Shown: positions 17,006 through 25,322, numbered from the stretch's first letter. The stretch: DNA of 64,000 nt from CAWAND01 sp963797485 (GCA_963797485.1 CAWCPF010000003.1:1-64000), one strand, 5' to 3'. A program made the numbers and translations. Notes: generated by a model from the sequence alone, not told the origin.

Positions 17006-17409
17006 AGCCCCACCACCTCCAGAAGATGGGTTTCAACCGTGAAACCCGTTTCGGCTTCCAGGCGATCCAGGAGGGGCGTGAGATCGCAACCCGGGAACTC
17101 GACCACGCGATGGCAGTTTTCGCACACCAGGTTATGCCTATGGCCGCCGCCGGCCACGGCGTATCCGTGGCAGCCATCCTCCCAGTGGACACGCCGCACC
17201 AGCTCGAGCTCGGTGAGCAAGCTGAGGGTCCGGTAGACGGTCACCAGGCCGATGCCGGAGGAGTATGTCTGGGCGCGCTGACGCACCAGTTCGGGGGACA
17301 GCCACGCTTCCGCCTCGCCAAGGACCCTGACCACCGCCATGCGGGGTGCCGTGAGCCGGTGACCGGCCGCTTTGAGCCGATCGAGCACTCGTCCTTCAAA
17401 GGAAAGCAT
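16984..17409 (-). CDS. Fur-family metal-responsive repressor (Zur-like)
   Basis: 141 residues. Winged-helix N-terminus (AAGHRLTAPRMAVVRVL; VTVYRTLSLLTELELVRRVH) and a dimerisation domain with the metal ligands HRHNLVCENC and a C-terminal CPQC, the structural zinc site. It heads the operon for the metal ABC transporter. A perfect palindrome AT-TGAAA...TTTCA-AT lies 11-29 bases upstream of its ATG, consistent with autoregulation. Zur rather than Fur or Mur is an inference from the ZnuABC-type genes. Confidence 0.9.
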   Translation of the reverse strand: MLSFEGRVLDRLKAAGHRLTAPRMAVVRVLGEAEAWLSPELVRQRAQTYSSGIGLVTVYRTLSLLTELELVRRVHWEDGCHGYAVAGGGHRHNLVCENCHRVVEFPGCDLTPLLDRLEAETGFTVETHLLEVVGLCPQCRN

Positions 17410-17419
17410 GCCATCCCTT

Positions 17420-17438
17420 ATTGAAAGTAATTTTCAAT
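17420..17438. promoter_or_regulatory. Fur/Zur-type operator
   Basis: ATTGAAA-GTAAT-TTTCAAT is a perfect 7-5-7 inverted repeat just upstream of the fur-family gene. The A/T-rich TGAAA/TTTCA arms resemble Zur and Fur boxes. Its position, within 30 bases of the start codon, would let the repressor block its own operon. Confidence 0.75.
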
Positions 17439-17614
17439 TGCAAGTTTATCCGGCCGCCCGATGATTTGTCAAGCGGCGCTGGAGCGAACTTCGCCGCGGC
17501 GGGCCGGCACCCGGTCCTGATGCATAGCGGTGGGCCAAGCCACCCGGACCTCCAGCCAATAGTTGACAGCCTTTGCTAAACTTGGGCTTGAACCCGGACA
17601 CGTGGGAGCAGCTC

Positions 17615-18694
17615 ATGACCTGGATTGAGTATGCGATTTTTGGAAACACGCTCACAGCCTGGGCCGTTGCCATCGGCGCCGCGGTGGGCATGACGCTGGT
17701 GCTGATGCTGGCCCGGCGCGTGATCCGCACCCGCCTCGAGCGCCTGGCGGAACGGACCCGTACCGGCCTGGACGATCTGGCCTCTAGAATGGTCGGCCGG
17801 ACGGCCGGCTGGTTCCTGGCCGCCGAATCGGCCGTGGTGGCGTCAATCAGCTTGGCATTACCGGTAACCACCCGTCAGGGCCTGCAGGTCCTGGCCGTCC
17901 TGGCACTCATGTTCCAGGCCGGGTTGTGGGGCGGGGAAGTATTGGACTATGTGATTCACACCCGCCTGCAAGTGGAACATGAGCAGGGCGACGCAGCCGG
18001 CGCGACCAGTGTGCGCGCCTTGGGTTACGTGGCCCGCCTTGCGCTGTGGGTGGTGGTGGTGCTGCTGGCACTGCAGAATGCCGGCATCGAAGTGACGGCG
18101 CTGGTCACCAGCTTGGGCATTGCGGGCGTCGCCGTCGCGCTGGCGCTGCAGAACATCCTGGGCGATCTATTCGCCTCGCTGGCCATCGTGCTGGACAAGC
18201 CGTTTGTGATCGACGACGTCATTGTCGTTGGTGAGTTTCAGGGCGCGGTCGAACGAATCGGCCTGAAGACGACGCGCCTGCGGAGCCTTTCAGGCGAAGA
18301 GATCTCGATCGCCAACTCGGATTTGCTGCAAAGCCGAATTCGCAATTTCCAGCGCATGGCGGAACGGCGCGTGGTGTTCGGCTTTGGCGTGAACTATGAG
18401 ACCCCGCCCGGGAAGCTGGGACAGATCGGCGGATGGGTCCGGGAGATCATCGAGGCACAGGACAACACACGCTTCGACCGGGCCCACTTCACGGCCCTCG
18501 GCGAGTTCGCCCTCCAATACGAGGCCGTGTATTACATCTTGAGCCCGGATTACAACACCTACATGGATATTCACCAGGCGGTCAACCTGGCGTTGGTCAA
18601 GCGCCTGCAGTCGGAACGCGTCGAGTTTGCCTACCCAACTCAGGTTGTTCACCTCGCCCGGCCGACCGAGACCCGCCCGAACGGGGGCGGCTAG
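17615..18694 (+). CDS. mechanosensitive ion channel, MscS family
   Basis: Start ATG 17615 (MTWIEYAIFGNTL) follows GGGAGCAG. About four or five membrane helices; the pore helix region GIAGVAVALALQNILGDLFASL and FVIDDVIVVGEFQGAVERIG show the MscS beta domain, and the C-terminal part LGQIGGWVREIIEAQDNTRF continues the vestibule. 359 residues, similar to the larger MscS proteins. The channel releases solutes on hypo-osmotic shock. It stands alone, divergent from the metal operon. Confidence 0.9.
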   Translation: MTWIEYAIFGNTLTAWAVAIGAAVGMTLVLMLARRVIRTRLERLAERTRTGLDDLASRMVGRTAGWFLAAESAVVASISLALPVTTRQGLQVLAVLALMFQAGLWGGEVLDYVIHTRLQVEHEQGDAAGATSVRALGYVARLALWVVVVLLALQNAGIEVTALVTSLGIAGVAVALALQNILGDLFASLAIVLDKPFVIDDVIVVGEFQGAVERIGLKTTRLRSLSGEEISIANSDLLQSRIRNFQRMAERRVVFGFGVNYETPPGKLGQIGGWVREIIEAQDNTRFDRAHFTALGEFALQYEAVYYILSPDYNTYMDIHQAVNLALVKRLQSERVEFAYPTQVVHLARPTETRPNGGG

Positions 18695-18703
18695 CGGTCC
18701 GGC

Positions 18704-18733
18704 TTGACATGCCCGCTTTGAGGGCGATACAAT
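18704..18733 (+). promoter_or_regulatory. sigma-70-type promoter
   Basis: TTGACA (18704-18709), 18 bases, TACAAT (18728-18733). It is just past the end of the MscS gene and points into the ~500-base leader of the sugar ABC operon. It is one of the best promoter matches I noticed outside the tRNA promoter. Confidence 0.6.
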
Positions 18734-19244
18734 GCCTTCGCGGTTGTCGGCCGAAACGGTCGCCGTAAATCACACACGCCGTGGGTAGCTGCGACACTCA
18801 TGTGTGGCGATCCGTGACTATCTCCTCCACCGCCCTTGGCCGGTAGCCAACCGCATAGGGGCTCCGGGCTGCACCCGACATACGTCCAGGTCTGCGCCCC
18901 TGGTTCTGCGTCGTATCTTTTCTTTACCGGATTGGCGTTCGGAACATCAGACATAGCTGAGCGGCCTCGCTTTGGGCCCTTTGTCGCCTGCGGCCCGCTC
19001 AGGCCCGTCGACCTGCACGAGGTCGTGGGCTGACAATGCTCCGGCCCCGGACGAAAGACGCCCGCTTTGTGAATTCTGTCACAAGTTGCGGCTCCCTGAC
19101 GGCAAATCTCTGGAGCGTCGCTCCGGAGTTGGAATGATCGCCAACGAGTAGATGAAGGAAAGGAGGACCGCCACACGCCAGACAGATAGTTCTTGATGAC
19201 CGAACGAAACGCACTTTGTCCAACGAATGCCTAGGAGGAGATAG
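18734..19244 (+). other. long untranslated leader before the sugar ABC operon
   Basis: About 510 bases without a convincing gene. It contains several GC-rich hairpins (for example CGACCT/AGGTCG at about 19010-19030 and GGAGC/GCTCC near 19110), the palindrome at 19067-19084, and ends in the strong RBS AGGAGGAG of the binding-protein gene. It could hold a small RNA or cis-acting element transcribed from the promoter at 18704; I could not match it to tmRNA, 6S, RNase P or SRP RNA by eye. Confidence 0.4.
19067..19084. promoter_or_regulatory. TTGTGAA-N4-TTCACAA-type palindrome
   Basis: TTGTGAA-TTCT-GTCACAA, one mismatch from perfect. It lies about 160 bases before the sugar ABC lipoprotein gene, a sensible place for a CRP- or Rex-type operator. 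Confidence 0.5.
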
Positions 19245-20606
19245 ATGAAAGGCAAGTTGTTTGCGAGTGTCTCGATGCTGATGGTCTTCGGCATGATGCT
19301 GGCGGCCTGCGGCGGAGCAGCCGCCACAACCAGCGCGCCGCCCCCGGCTCAGCCGACCGCCGCTCCCACAGAAGCCATGGCGGAGCCGACGGCGACTGAA
19401 GAAGCCATGATGCCGGCGATTGACTGCACCGGCGTCACCTCGGGCGACACCCTGAGTGTCATGTATCAGTGGTCCGGCGCCGAGGAAGAGAAATTCAACG
19501 CCATCGCCAAGGCCTTTATCGACGCCTGCGGCGTGACCCTTAGCGCCGAGTCGACCCGCGATGCCGCGGTCCTCGACACGCGTGTCAAGAGCACTCCGCC
19601 TGACGTGCTCTTCTGGCCGTCCACGTCCATCACCAGCCTGTATGGTGATCAGATGCAGGACCTGGCAGGCCTGGGCGCAGACGCCAGCAACTACGCCGGC
19701 TTCTGGGTGACCGATGGCACGATGAACGGCAAGCTGGTGACTCTGCCGGCCAAGGCTGACATCAAGACCATCATCTGGTACAGCCCGGCCCAGTTCGACG
19801 CCTTCGGCTACACTGTCCCGACCACCTTTGACGACCTGAACACGCTGGTCGAGAAGATGGTGGCCGACGGCAACGTGCCCTGGTCGATGGGCATGGAGAG
19901 CGGCGATGCCACCGGCTGGACCGGCTCCGACTTCATCCAGGATCTGCTGCTCACCCAGCAGGGTCCGGAATTCGTCCTGGGCCTGATCGACGGCTCGGTG
20001 GCCTATGACGACCAGGGCGTGCAGGATGCCTACACCACGTACCAGAAGTGGGCGTCCGATCCTAAGTACACCGTGGGCGGCAGCACCGGCACGGTCAACA
20101 CCGGCTTCCTGGATGCTATCTATAAGCCGTTTGCTGATCCTCCGGAAGCCATGATGGTCAAGCAGTCCGGGTTCGCTGGCGGCGAGATCGTGAAGCAATT
20201 CCCGAATCTCCAGTACGGCACGGACTTTGACTTCTTCCAGTTCCCCGGCGCGCAGGGCATGCAGGGCGGGGCGGACTACATGTTCGCCTTCGGTTCGTCG
20301 CCCGCCGCCAGCGCGTTCGTGAAATACCTGACCAGCACCGAAGGCGGCAAGAACTGGGCCGCCGCCGGCTTCGACGAGTCCCCGAACGCCGGGGCCGCCG
20401 GGAACTACCCCGACGAACAGCTCGCCAAGAAGTCCGACATGCTGGCCAACGCTCAGGGCTTTACCCCTGACCTGGGCGACGCACTGGGCAATCCCTTCTC
20501 ATCCGCAGAGTGGAAGGCGATCATCGATGTGGCTCAGGGCGGGGATGTCTCCACCGCCCTGCCCGCTGTGGCCGCCGCCCAGCAGGAAAGCCTCGCAGGC
20601 AAGTAG
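19245..20606 (+). CDS. carbohydrate ABC transporter substrate-binding lipoprotein
   Basis: 453 residues. Signal peptide and lipobox (MMLAACGG, lipid Cys at about residue 22), a Pro/Thr/Ala stalk with repeated TEAMAEPTATEE, then a family-1 solute-binding fold (SGDTLSVMYQWSGAEEEKFN; FVKYLTSTEGGKNWAAAGFD). The domain order and the neighbours fit the alpha-glucoside (AglE) type. ATG 19245 follows AGGAGGAGATAG. A strong terminator separates it from the permease genes, which should raise its level above theirs. The sugar is not identifiable. Confidence 0.9.
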   Translation: MKGKLFASVSMLMVFGMMLAACGGAAATTSAPPPAQPTAAPTEAMAEPTATEEAMMPAIDCTGVTSGDTLSVMYQWSGAEEEKFNAIAKAFIDACGVTLSAESTRDAAVLDTRVKSTPPDVLFWPSTSITSLYGDQMQDLAGLGADASNYAGFWVTDGTMNGKLVTLPAKADIKTIIWYSPAQFDAFGYTVPTTFDDLNTLVEKMVADGNVPWSMGMESGDATGWTGSDFIQDLLLTQQGPEFVLGLIDGSVAYDDQGVQDAYTTYQKWASDPKYTVGGSTGTVNTGFLDAIYKPFADPPEAMMVKQSGFAGGEIVKQFPNLQYGTDFDFFQFPGAQGMQGGADYMFAFGSSPAASAFVKYLTSTEGGKNWAAAGFDESPNAGAAGNYPDEQLAKKSDMLANAQGFTPDLGDALGNPFSSAEWKAIIDVAQGGDVSTALPAVAAAQQESLAGK

Positions 20607-20619
20607 GCTGACCGAATCA

Positions 20620-20656
20620 GAGGTGTCGGGGGAGATCTCCCCGACACCTCTTTTTT
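20620..20656 (+). terminator. intrinsic terminator / attenuator
   Basis: GAGGTGTCGGGG pairs with CCCCGACACCTC around a short loop and is followed by six T. It stands between the binding-protein gene and the first permease, so partial read-through would give more lipoprotein than permease. Confidence 0.85.
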
Positions 20657-20690
20657 CAATCCAGTCGGGTCGCGGCGCAGGAGGAGGCCC

Positions 20691-21608
20691 ATGGAAACCC
20701 CCAACATCATGAAGCAGGGGCGCTTTGTTCCCTGGTTCTATGTGCTGCCTGCATTGCTGGTGATCGCAATCTTCATCCTCTATCCAGTGATTAACACCAT
20801 CGGCCTCAGCCTCACCGATAGCAGCGGTAGCAAGTCGGCTGTCGAACAATGCATCCAAGGGCAGCCCTGTTGGGGCGTGCTCGATAACTACCGCTACGCG
20901 CTCACGAACCCCGAGATGACCACCGCCCTGCGCAACAACGCGCTGTGGCTGCTTGTGATGGTCCCCCTGACGGTTGCGGTGGGATTGATCGCCGCCGTCC
21001 TGGCGGACCGGGTCAGCTACGAAAGTCTGGTCAAATCCCTGATCTTCATGCCGATGGCGATTTCCTTCATCGGGGCCGGTGTGATCTGGCGCTTCATGTA
21101 CACCATCCAGACCGGAGCCAATGCGGTCCAGATCGGAGTGCTAAACGGCGCCTTGTCCGGCGTCGGGCTGCAGCCCGTGGCCTGGATGAGCACCGAGCCG
21201 ATCAACAACTTTGCGCTGATGATGGTCGGCATCTGGCTGTGGGCGGGTTTCAGCATGACCATCCTGTCGGCGGCGCTCAAGGGATTGCCGACCGAGGTGC
21301 TCGAGGCGTCTCGCGTCGACGGGGCCACGGAATGGCAGGTGTTCTGGAGGGTCATGATCCCCATGATCCTGCCGACCATCACGGTCGTCACCACCACTCT
21401 GCTCATCATCGTCCTTAAGATCTTCGACATCGTGTTCGTGATGACCGGCGGCAACTTCGGAACCGAAGTCATCGCCAACCGCATGTTCAAACTCATCGTG
21501 ACCAATGTGGGACGTTCGACCGCCATTGCCGTTCTGCTCCTGGTCCTGACCATCCCGGTCATGATCTTCAACGTCCGGCGCTTTCAGGAGCAGGAGGCGA
21601 TGCGATGA
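20691..21608 (+). CDS. carbohydrate ABC transporter permease (AglF/MalF type)
   Basis: 305 residues with six membrane helices and the EAA loop EVLEASRVDGATEWQVFWRV, the contact site for the ATPase. Helix 1 is FYVLPALLVIAIFILYPVI; an outer loop with two Cys (EQCIQGQPCWGV) follows. ATG 20691 has GGAGGAGG upstream. Its stop overlaps the ATG of the next permease by 4 bases. No ATPase gene is in the operon, so a shared MsmK/UgpC-type ATPase encoded elsewhere is expected. Confidence 0.9.
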   Translation: METPNIMKQGRFVPWFYVLPALLVIAIFILYPVINTIGLSLTDSSGSKSAVEQCIQGQPCWGVLDNYRYALTNPEMTTALRNNALWLLVMVPLTVAVGLIAAVLADRVSYESLVKSLIFMPMAISFIGAGVIWRFMYTIQTGANAVQIGVLNGALSGVGLQPVAWMSTEPINNFALMMVGIWLWAGFSMTILSAALKGLPTEVLEASRVDGATEWQVFWRVMIPMILPTITVVTTTLLIIVLKIFDIVFVMTGGNFGTEVIANRMFKLIVTNVGRSTAIAVLLLVLTIPVMIFNVRRFQEQEAMR

Positions 21609-22828
21609 AACCCTTGTCCCGCCTCAACCAGTTCTTCAACCGCCTCCCGGTCCACCTGGCGCTGGTCCTGCTCGTGCTCGCCTGGGTCATCCCAACCCTG
21701 GGGGTATTTATTACATCTTTCCACGACCGGGAATCCGTGCGCACTTCCGGGTGGTGGACCGTGTTCCTGCCCGCCGGCCATCCCGGCCAATCGGAATACA
21801 CCACCTACTGTGAGTCGTGCCACGGACCCAACGGCGACGCCCTCGCCTCGGCCAATCTATCCGACCCGGCGGTGGTCAACCAGTTCGCCCGCTCGGCCAG
21901 CCTGCTGGCCTTTTTGAAGAAGGATGTCAACGGTGGTCCACACCTCATGGACCCACCGCTGCCGGAGAATCCCCGCGACGCGCAGGCCGTCCTGGCGCCC
22001 ATCATCACCTACATGCAGGTCCTCGACGGCGAATCCCCGGCCAGCGGCGGACTCAATCTGTCGCTCAGAAACTACGCCGACGCATTGGTGGGCTACAAGG
22101 GCACCCAGGACTACATAACCGACTGCAGCCAGCAGGTCGCCAGCACGCTGGCCAAGTTCAGCTGCAATTTCGGCCGAGACCTGCTCAATCCCGAAGGTAT
22201 GGGGCGGGCGTTCCTGAACACGGTGGCCGTCGCCGTCCCGTCGGCGCTTATCCCGATCCTATTCGCCGGCTTTGCGGCCTATGCTTTTGCCTGGATGGAT
22301 TTCAAGGGCCGCCAGTGGATCTTTGCGTTGCTGGTCGGCTTGCAGGTCGTGCCGCTGCAATTGGCCCTGGTCCCCATCGCCCGCCTTTACACCAACATCG
22401 GGCTGCAGGACACCTTCTTAGGCATCTGGTTGTTTCACACCGGATTTGGCCTGCCGTACGCCATCTACCTGATGCGCAACTTCCTCGGCGGGCTGCCGAA
22501 GGAGGTGTTTGAATCGGTCTATATCGACGGCGCCAGCCACTGGACCGCGTTTTGGCAGCTGGCGATCCCGCTGTCAATGCCGGCCATCGCCTCGCTGTGG
22601 ATCTTCCAGTTCCTGTGGATCTGGAATGACTTCCTGGTGGCCAAGATTTTCCTGAGCGGTCACCCGGTCCTCACCGTGCAGATCACCAACCTGATCGACC
22701 CGCGCGGCGGGAACTGGCACATCCTGACCGGCGCAGCCTTCCTGTCGTTCATCGTCCCCATGCTGGTGTTCTTCGGCCTGCAGCGCTTCTTCGTGCGCGG
22801 CATGCTGGCGGGCTCGGTCAAAGGCTAA
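21605..22828 (+). CDS. carbohydrate ABC transporter permease with an inserted c-type cytochrome domain
   Basis: 407 residues, about 120 more than usual for MalG/AglG permeases. Helix 1 (residues ~17-38) and the short TSGWWTVFL motif are normal. The outer loop then holds a complete small cytochrome c domain (~64-142): heme site CESCHGPNGD at 69-78, a distal Met in GPHLMDPPLP (M115), and the final helix VLAPIITYMQVLDG. The permease resumes at LSLRNYADALVG, with five more helices and the EAA loop EVFESVYIDGASHWTAFWQL. By the usual topology the heme would be outside the membrane. The frame is unbroken throughout, so this is a true fusion in the sequence as given. Confidence 0.9.
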   Translation: MKPLSRLNQFFNRLPVHLALVLLVLAWVIPTLGVFITSFHDRESVRTSGWWTVFLPAGHPGQSEYTTYCESCHGPNGDALASANLSDPAVVNQFARSASLLAFLKKDVNGGPHLMDPPLPENPRDAQAVLAPIITYMQVLDGESPASGGLNLSLRNYADALVGYKGTQDYITDCSQQVASTLAKFSCNFGRDLLNPEGMGRAFLNTVAVAVPSALIPILFAGFAAYAFAWMDFKGRQWIFALLVGLQVVPLQLALVPIARLYTNIGLQDTFLGIWLFHTGFGLPYAIYLMRNFLGGLPKEVFESVYIDGASHWTAFWQLAIPLSMPAIASLWIFQFLWIWNDFLVAKIFLSGHPVLTVQITNLIDPRGGNWHILTGAAFLSFIVPMLVFFGLQRFFVRGMLAGSVKG

Positions 22829-23154
22829 GCCGGCAAAGCTTCGCCCTCTGCACTCAGGGAACGCTCGGGGTCTGCCCCACTTGGGCTAGCTTCGAGCATA
22901 CAGCGCCTGGCCAGGGTCAGATTTCAGTTGGGCCAGATTCAGGCTTGCTTGAGCCGCCCAGTGTGAACTTACGCGGGCGGTCGGCTGACTTGGTCTCCTC
23001 CCTGGGAGGCCTGGCGCTCATGGCTCCGGCCTCGGCGCACAGAGTTCAGCGCTGCGCTCGCCGGGAGTGTTTTTCAACTGCAGTGAGCAGAAACTGCCCA
23101 TCATCCTGGAAACGACAAAGCCAACTCCGCAGCTCAGTCGAAGCGCGGATGCGG
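22829..23154. other. intergenic region, nothing recognised
   Basis: About 325 bases between the sugar operon and the DUF389 gene, which converge on it. I see no strong terminator, RNA gene or repeat; the sequence is mixed GC with short runs only. Confidence 0.4.
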
Positions 23155-24369
23155 CTAGCTCCCAGGTGTCCTTGTGACTGTAGGTGAAGCGGTCGGGGGA
23201 ACAGGCCCCTGGGTCACCGGTGTCGGCGTCACCTGCTCCAGATAGCTGGCGAGGAGCCAGCCCACATCGCCGCTGTCGGTTCGGATCTGCCACCACAACT
23301 CGCCGTTGTAATCGACCGGCCCGGCAAGCACCTCAACCGTGACGTCATCGAGCAGGCCCCCCACCGCCGGGCCGCCCGGTGAGCGGCGGAAGAAGACACC
23401 CACTCCGCCCGTCCCATGAATGAGGGCGATGGGCGGGGTGGCGGTGGCCGTTGGCGTAGCTGTCGCTGTCGCCGTGGCGGTTGGGGTGGCGCTGGCCGTG
23501 GCCGTGGCGGTCGACGTGGCCGTGGCCGTGGGTGTCCGGCTGGCGGTGGGTGTGACCGTCGGCGTCGGCGTAGCGGTCGGCACCGCCGCCACGACGGAGG
23601 CCCCCAGGCCGACGGCGCTGAGTGCCGCCGCCACGCCCATCATCGCAATCGCCCCGGCCAGAGATTGACCGCTGCCGATCAGCGGGCGGAAACCAAGCAG
23701 GGCCAGCGTAGCCAGCCCGGCCGCCACCGCCCAGGTCAGATGCAGGCCGGCGATCAGCAACGCTCCATGCCAGAGCTCGGGGTCGCCACGCACCAACCCC
23801 AAACTGGCGGCGGCCAGCGGCGTGAGGATTTCGTAAGCGACGGCGGCGCTGGCCAGTTTGGAAAGGCCTTCCCCTTGGCCGAATTGGCGCACAAGCACCA
23901 CCGAGCCGATCAAGAGCACCCCGAGATCGACCAAGTTCAGCTTGGTGTGGCTCCAGGCCAGCACCGACCCCAGGCCCGGCGGAATAGCCAGGCCGCCCAC
24001 CAACCCGGAGGCCACGGAGAAGAGCCCGAGGCCAATGGCCAGACCGCCCAGCTGGTGCAGCAGGAAGCGCGCCGAGCCGGAGACGGCCGCCAGCGCCAGG
24101 CCGGCCACGGGTGCCATGGATGGTGCCAGCAGCACACCGGCCACCAGCAGCCCCTCTTGATCGACGCGGAAGCCCAGGCCGATGACCAGCCCGGCCAGCA
24201 AGCCGCGCAGGTACAGGTCGAGGCTGGGTGAAACTTCGTGCGCCAGGTCTTCGAGGAAGACTTCGCGTTCGTCGGCGCGAAGCTGGGTGAGCATGCGCCG
24301 CGCCCGCCGTCGGCGCGACGGGGGCAGTTGTTCAGGGTCTTGCGGGCGCTCGGTCGCCTCGGCGCTCAT
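23155..24369 (-). CDS. DUF389 membrane protein with TP-stalk and C-terminal SH3-like domain
   Basis: 404 residues. Residues ~50-265 carry the DUF389 region with several helices (DLYLRGLLAGLVIGLGF; GLLVAGVLLAPSMAPVAGLA). A stalk of repeated TATP/TPTA units (~270-320), encoded by GC-rich hexamer-like repeats, leads to a bacterial SH3-like module (GVFFRRSPGGPAVGGLLDD...ELWWQIRTDSGDVGWLLASY). SH3b modules bind cell-wall peptides. The function of DUF389 is not established. ATG 24369 overlaps the stop of the HAD gene upstream (ATGA). Confidence 0.8.
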   Translation of the reverse strand: MSAEATERPQDPEQLPPSRRRRARRMLTQLRADEREVFLEDLAHEVSPSLDLYLRGLLAGLVIGLGFRVDQEGLLVAGVLLAPSMAPVAGLALAAVSGSARFLLHQLGGLAIGLGLFSVASGLVGGLAIPPGLGSVLAWSHTKLNLVDLGVLLIGSVVLVRQFGQGEGLSKLASAAVAYEILTPLAAASLGLVRGDPELWHGALLIAGLHLTWAVAAGLATLALLGFRPLIGSGQSLAGAIAMMGVAAALSAVGLGASVVAAVPTATPTPTVTPTASRTPTATATSTATATASATPTATATATATPTATATPPIALIHGTGGVGVFFRRSPGGPAVGGLLDDVTVEVLAGPVDYNGELWWQIRTDSGDVGWLLASYLEQVTPTPVTQGPVPPTASPTVTRTPGS

Positions 24370-24836
24370 CGCCGCAGGCTGGCCTTCACGCGGCTGGGGT
24401 GTTCGAGCAGACCCAGGGCCGACAGAATATCGGGCGCCACCAGGTCGGCGGACGTCAGCGTTTCCAGAGCCGTGCCCTCGGCGGACAGCACCGCCACACC
24501 AAGCCCGGCCTCACGCAGCATCCCGGCGTCGTTGGCGCCCTGGCCGACGGCCATGACTTCGGACGACCCCAGCCGGCGCACGTAATCCGCCTTGGCGGCC
24601 GCCTCACCCCCCGCAGGAATGCGGACCGCGGTCAGACCCAGCTGCTGGTCGATTTCGGTTTGGCGGCCGTGCGTGTCGGCCGTCAGGAGGTGGATCTCGA
24701 CCTGGTCGGCGAGCCTCCCCAAGGCATCGGCCACGCCGTCGATGAGCACGCCGTTGAAGGCCAGGGTGCCGTTGACATCCAGAACCAGATGGTTGATTTG
24801 GAGCAGGCCTCGGCCGGGAATGTCAATGGCGGGCAT
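24366..24836 (-). CDS. HAD-superfamily phosphatase (soluble P-type-ATPase-like)
   Basis: HAD motif I is LDVNGTLAFNG (DxNGT, Asn in place of the usual second Asp), motif II LLTADTHGRQ, and motif III/IV GQGANDAGMLREAGLG. The absence of a cap and the size (~157 residues) match the small group related to the P domain of P-type ATPases. The loss of the second motif I Asp changes or removes classical phosphatase chemistry. I choose ATG 24836 (MPAIDIPGRG) over the M two codons earlier. Coupled to the DUF389 gene by a 4-base overlap. Confidence 0.75.
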   Translation of the reverse strand: MPAIDIPGRGLLQINHLVLDVNGTLAFNGVLIDGVADALGRLADQVEIHLLTADTHGRQTEIDQQLGLTAVRIPAGGEAAAKADYVRRLGSSEVMAVGQGANDAGMLREAGLGVAVLSAEGTALETLTSADLVAPDILSALGLLEHPSRVKASLRR

Positions 24837-24941
24837 GAGCACGGTCCCTCGCCGGGTTTCGGGCGGGCAACAGGGGAAACCGCGGCGATTATAGCATCCG
24901 GGCTTCGATGGGGCGAATGAGGCCGCTGAGAGAAGGTTAGC

Positions 24942-24969
24942 TTGAGACCCCCTTGAGGTCTGCTATAAT
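24942..24969 (+). promoter_or_regulatory. promoter of tRNA-Val
   Basis: TTGAGA (24942-24947), 16 bases, TATAAT (24964-24969), 11 bases before the tRNA. Confidence 0.7.
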
Positions 24970-24980
24970 CACGCCAGTTC

Positions 24981-25054
<74 letters not shown>

Positions 25055-25071
25055 CCTCGGCACGGTTCACC

Positions 25072-25094
25072 GCCACCTTCGGGTGGCTTTTTTT
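25072..25094 (+). terminator. terminator after tRNA-Val
   Basis: GCCACC-TTCG-GGTGGC followed by seven T, immediately downstream of the tRNA. Confidence 0.85.
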
Positions 25095-25134
25095 GTCTTC
25101 ACCCCGAGCCTCCGCAAGGGGATACCAAGGCCGG

Positions 25135-25159
25135 GGTTCCAGCCCTCTCGCGCCCACCT
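25135..25159 (+). repeat. direct repeat of the tRNA-Val 3' end (att-like)
   Basis: This 25-base stretch matches the 3' end of the tRNA gene (25033-25057) at 24 of 25 positions, including a perfect 19-base run AGCCCTCTCGCGCCCACCT. Repeats of a tRNA 3' end are the usual scar of an integrase-mediated insertion. No integrase gene is near. Confidence 0.7.
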
Positions 25160-25241
25160 TATCACCAGCAGAACCCAGTGCCGCCTTCCAGGGCGGCTTT
25201 TGCTTCTCATCGCCCCGTGCCCCCGCACGCTCAGACCCTGA

Positions 25242-25322
25242 TCCGCCGGATTAGGTCGATCGCCGTTCGCACACCGTCCTCAGCCCGAACTCTCTCGCCA
25301 ATCCCGGCCGCCCGGCGGCCGA
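25242..25322 (-). pseudogene. 3'-terminal remnant of a glycosyltransferase gene
   Basis: This 81-base stretch aligns without gaps to the 3' end of the complete glycosyltransferase gene (34109-34189), by my count 71 of 81 identical. In the minus frame it reads GIGERVRAEDGVRTAIDLIR, the counterpart of VRAEDGVRTAIEIISRTP. The match stops abruptly at about 25322, so only the extreme C-terminus remains. It is a diverged second copy, cut off by whatever brought in the metal-related genes. Confidence 0.75.

Noticed and set aside
18734..19040. 6S RNA, SRP RNA, RNase P RNA or tmRNA
   Set aside because: The expected conserved blocks could not be found by eye.
18999..20198. Long open frame opposite the sugar-binding lipoprotein gene
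   Set aside because: Antisense shadow; the plus strand has signal peptide, lipobox and RBS.
23420..23660. GC-rich hexamer-like repeats that resemble a satellite or CRISPR-like array
   Set aside because: They encode the TATP/TPTA stalk of the DUF389 protein in frame; no spacers.
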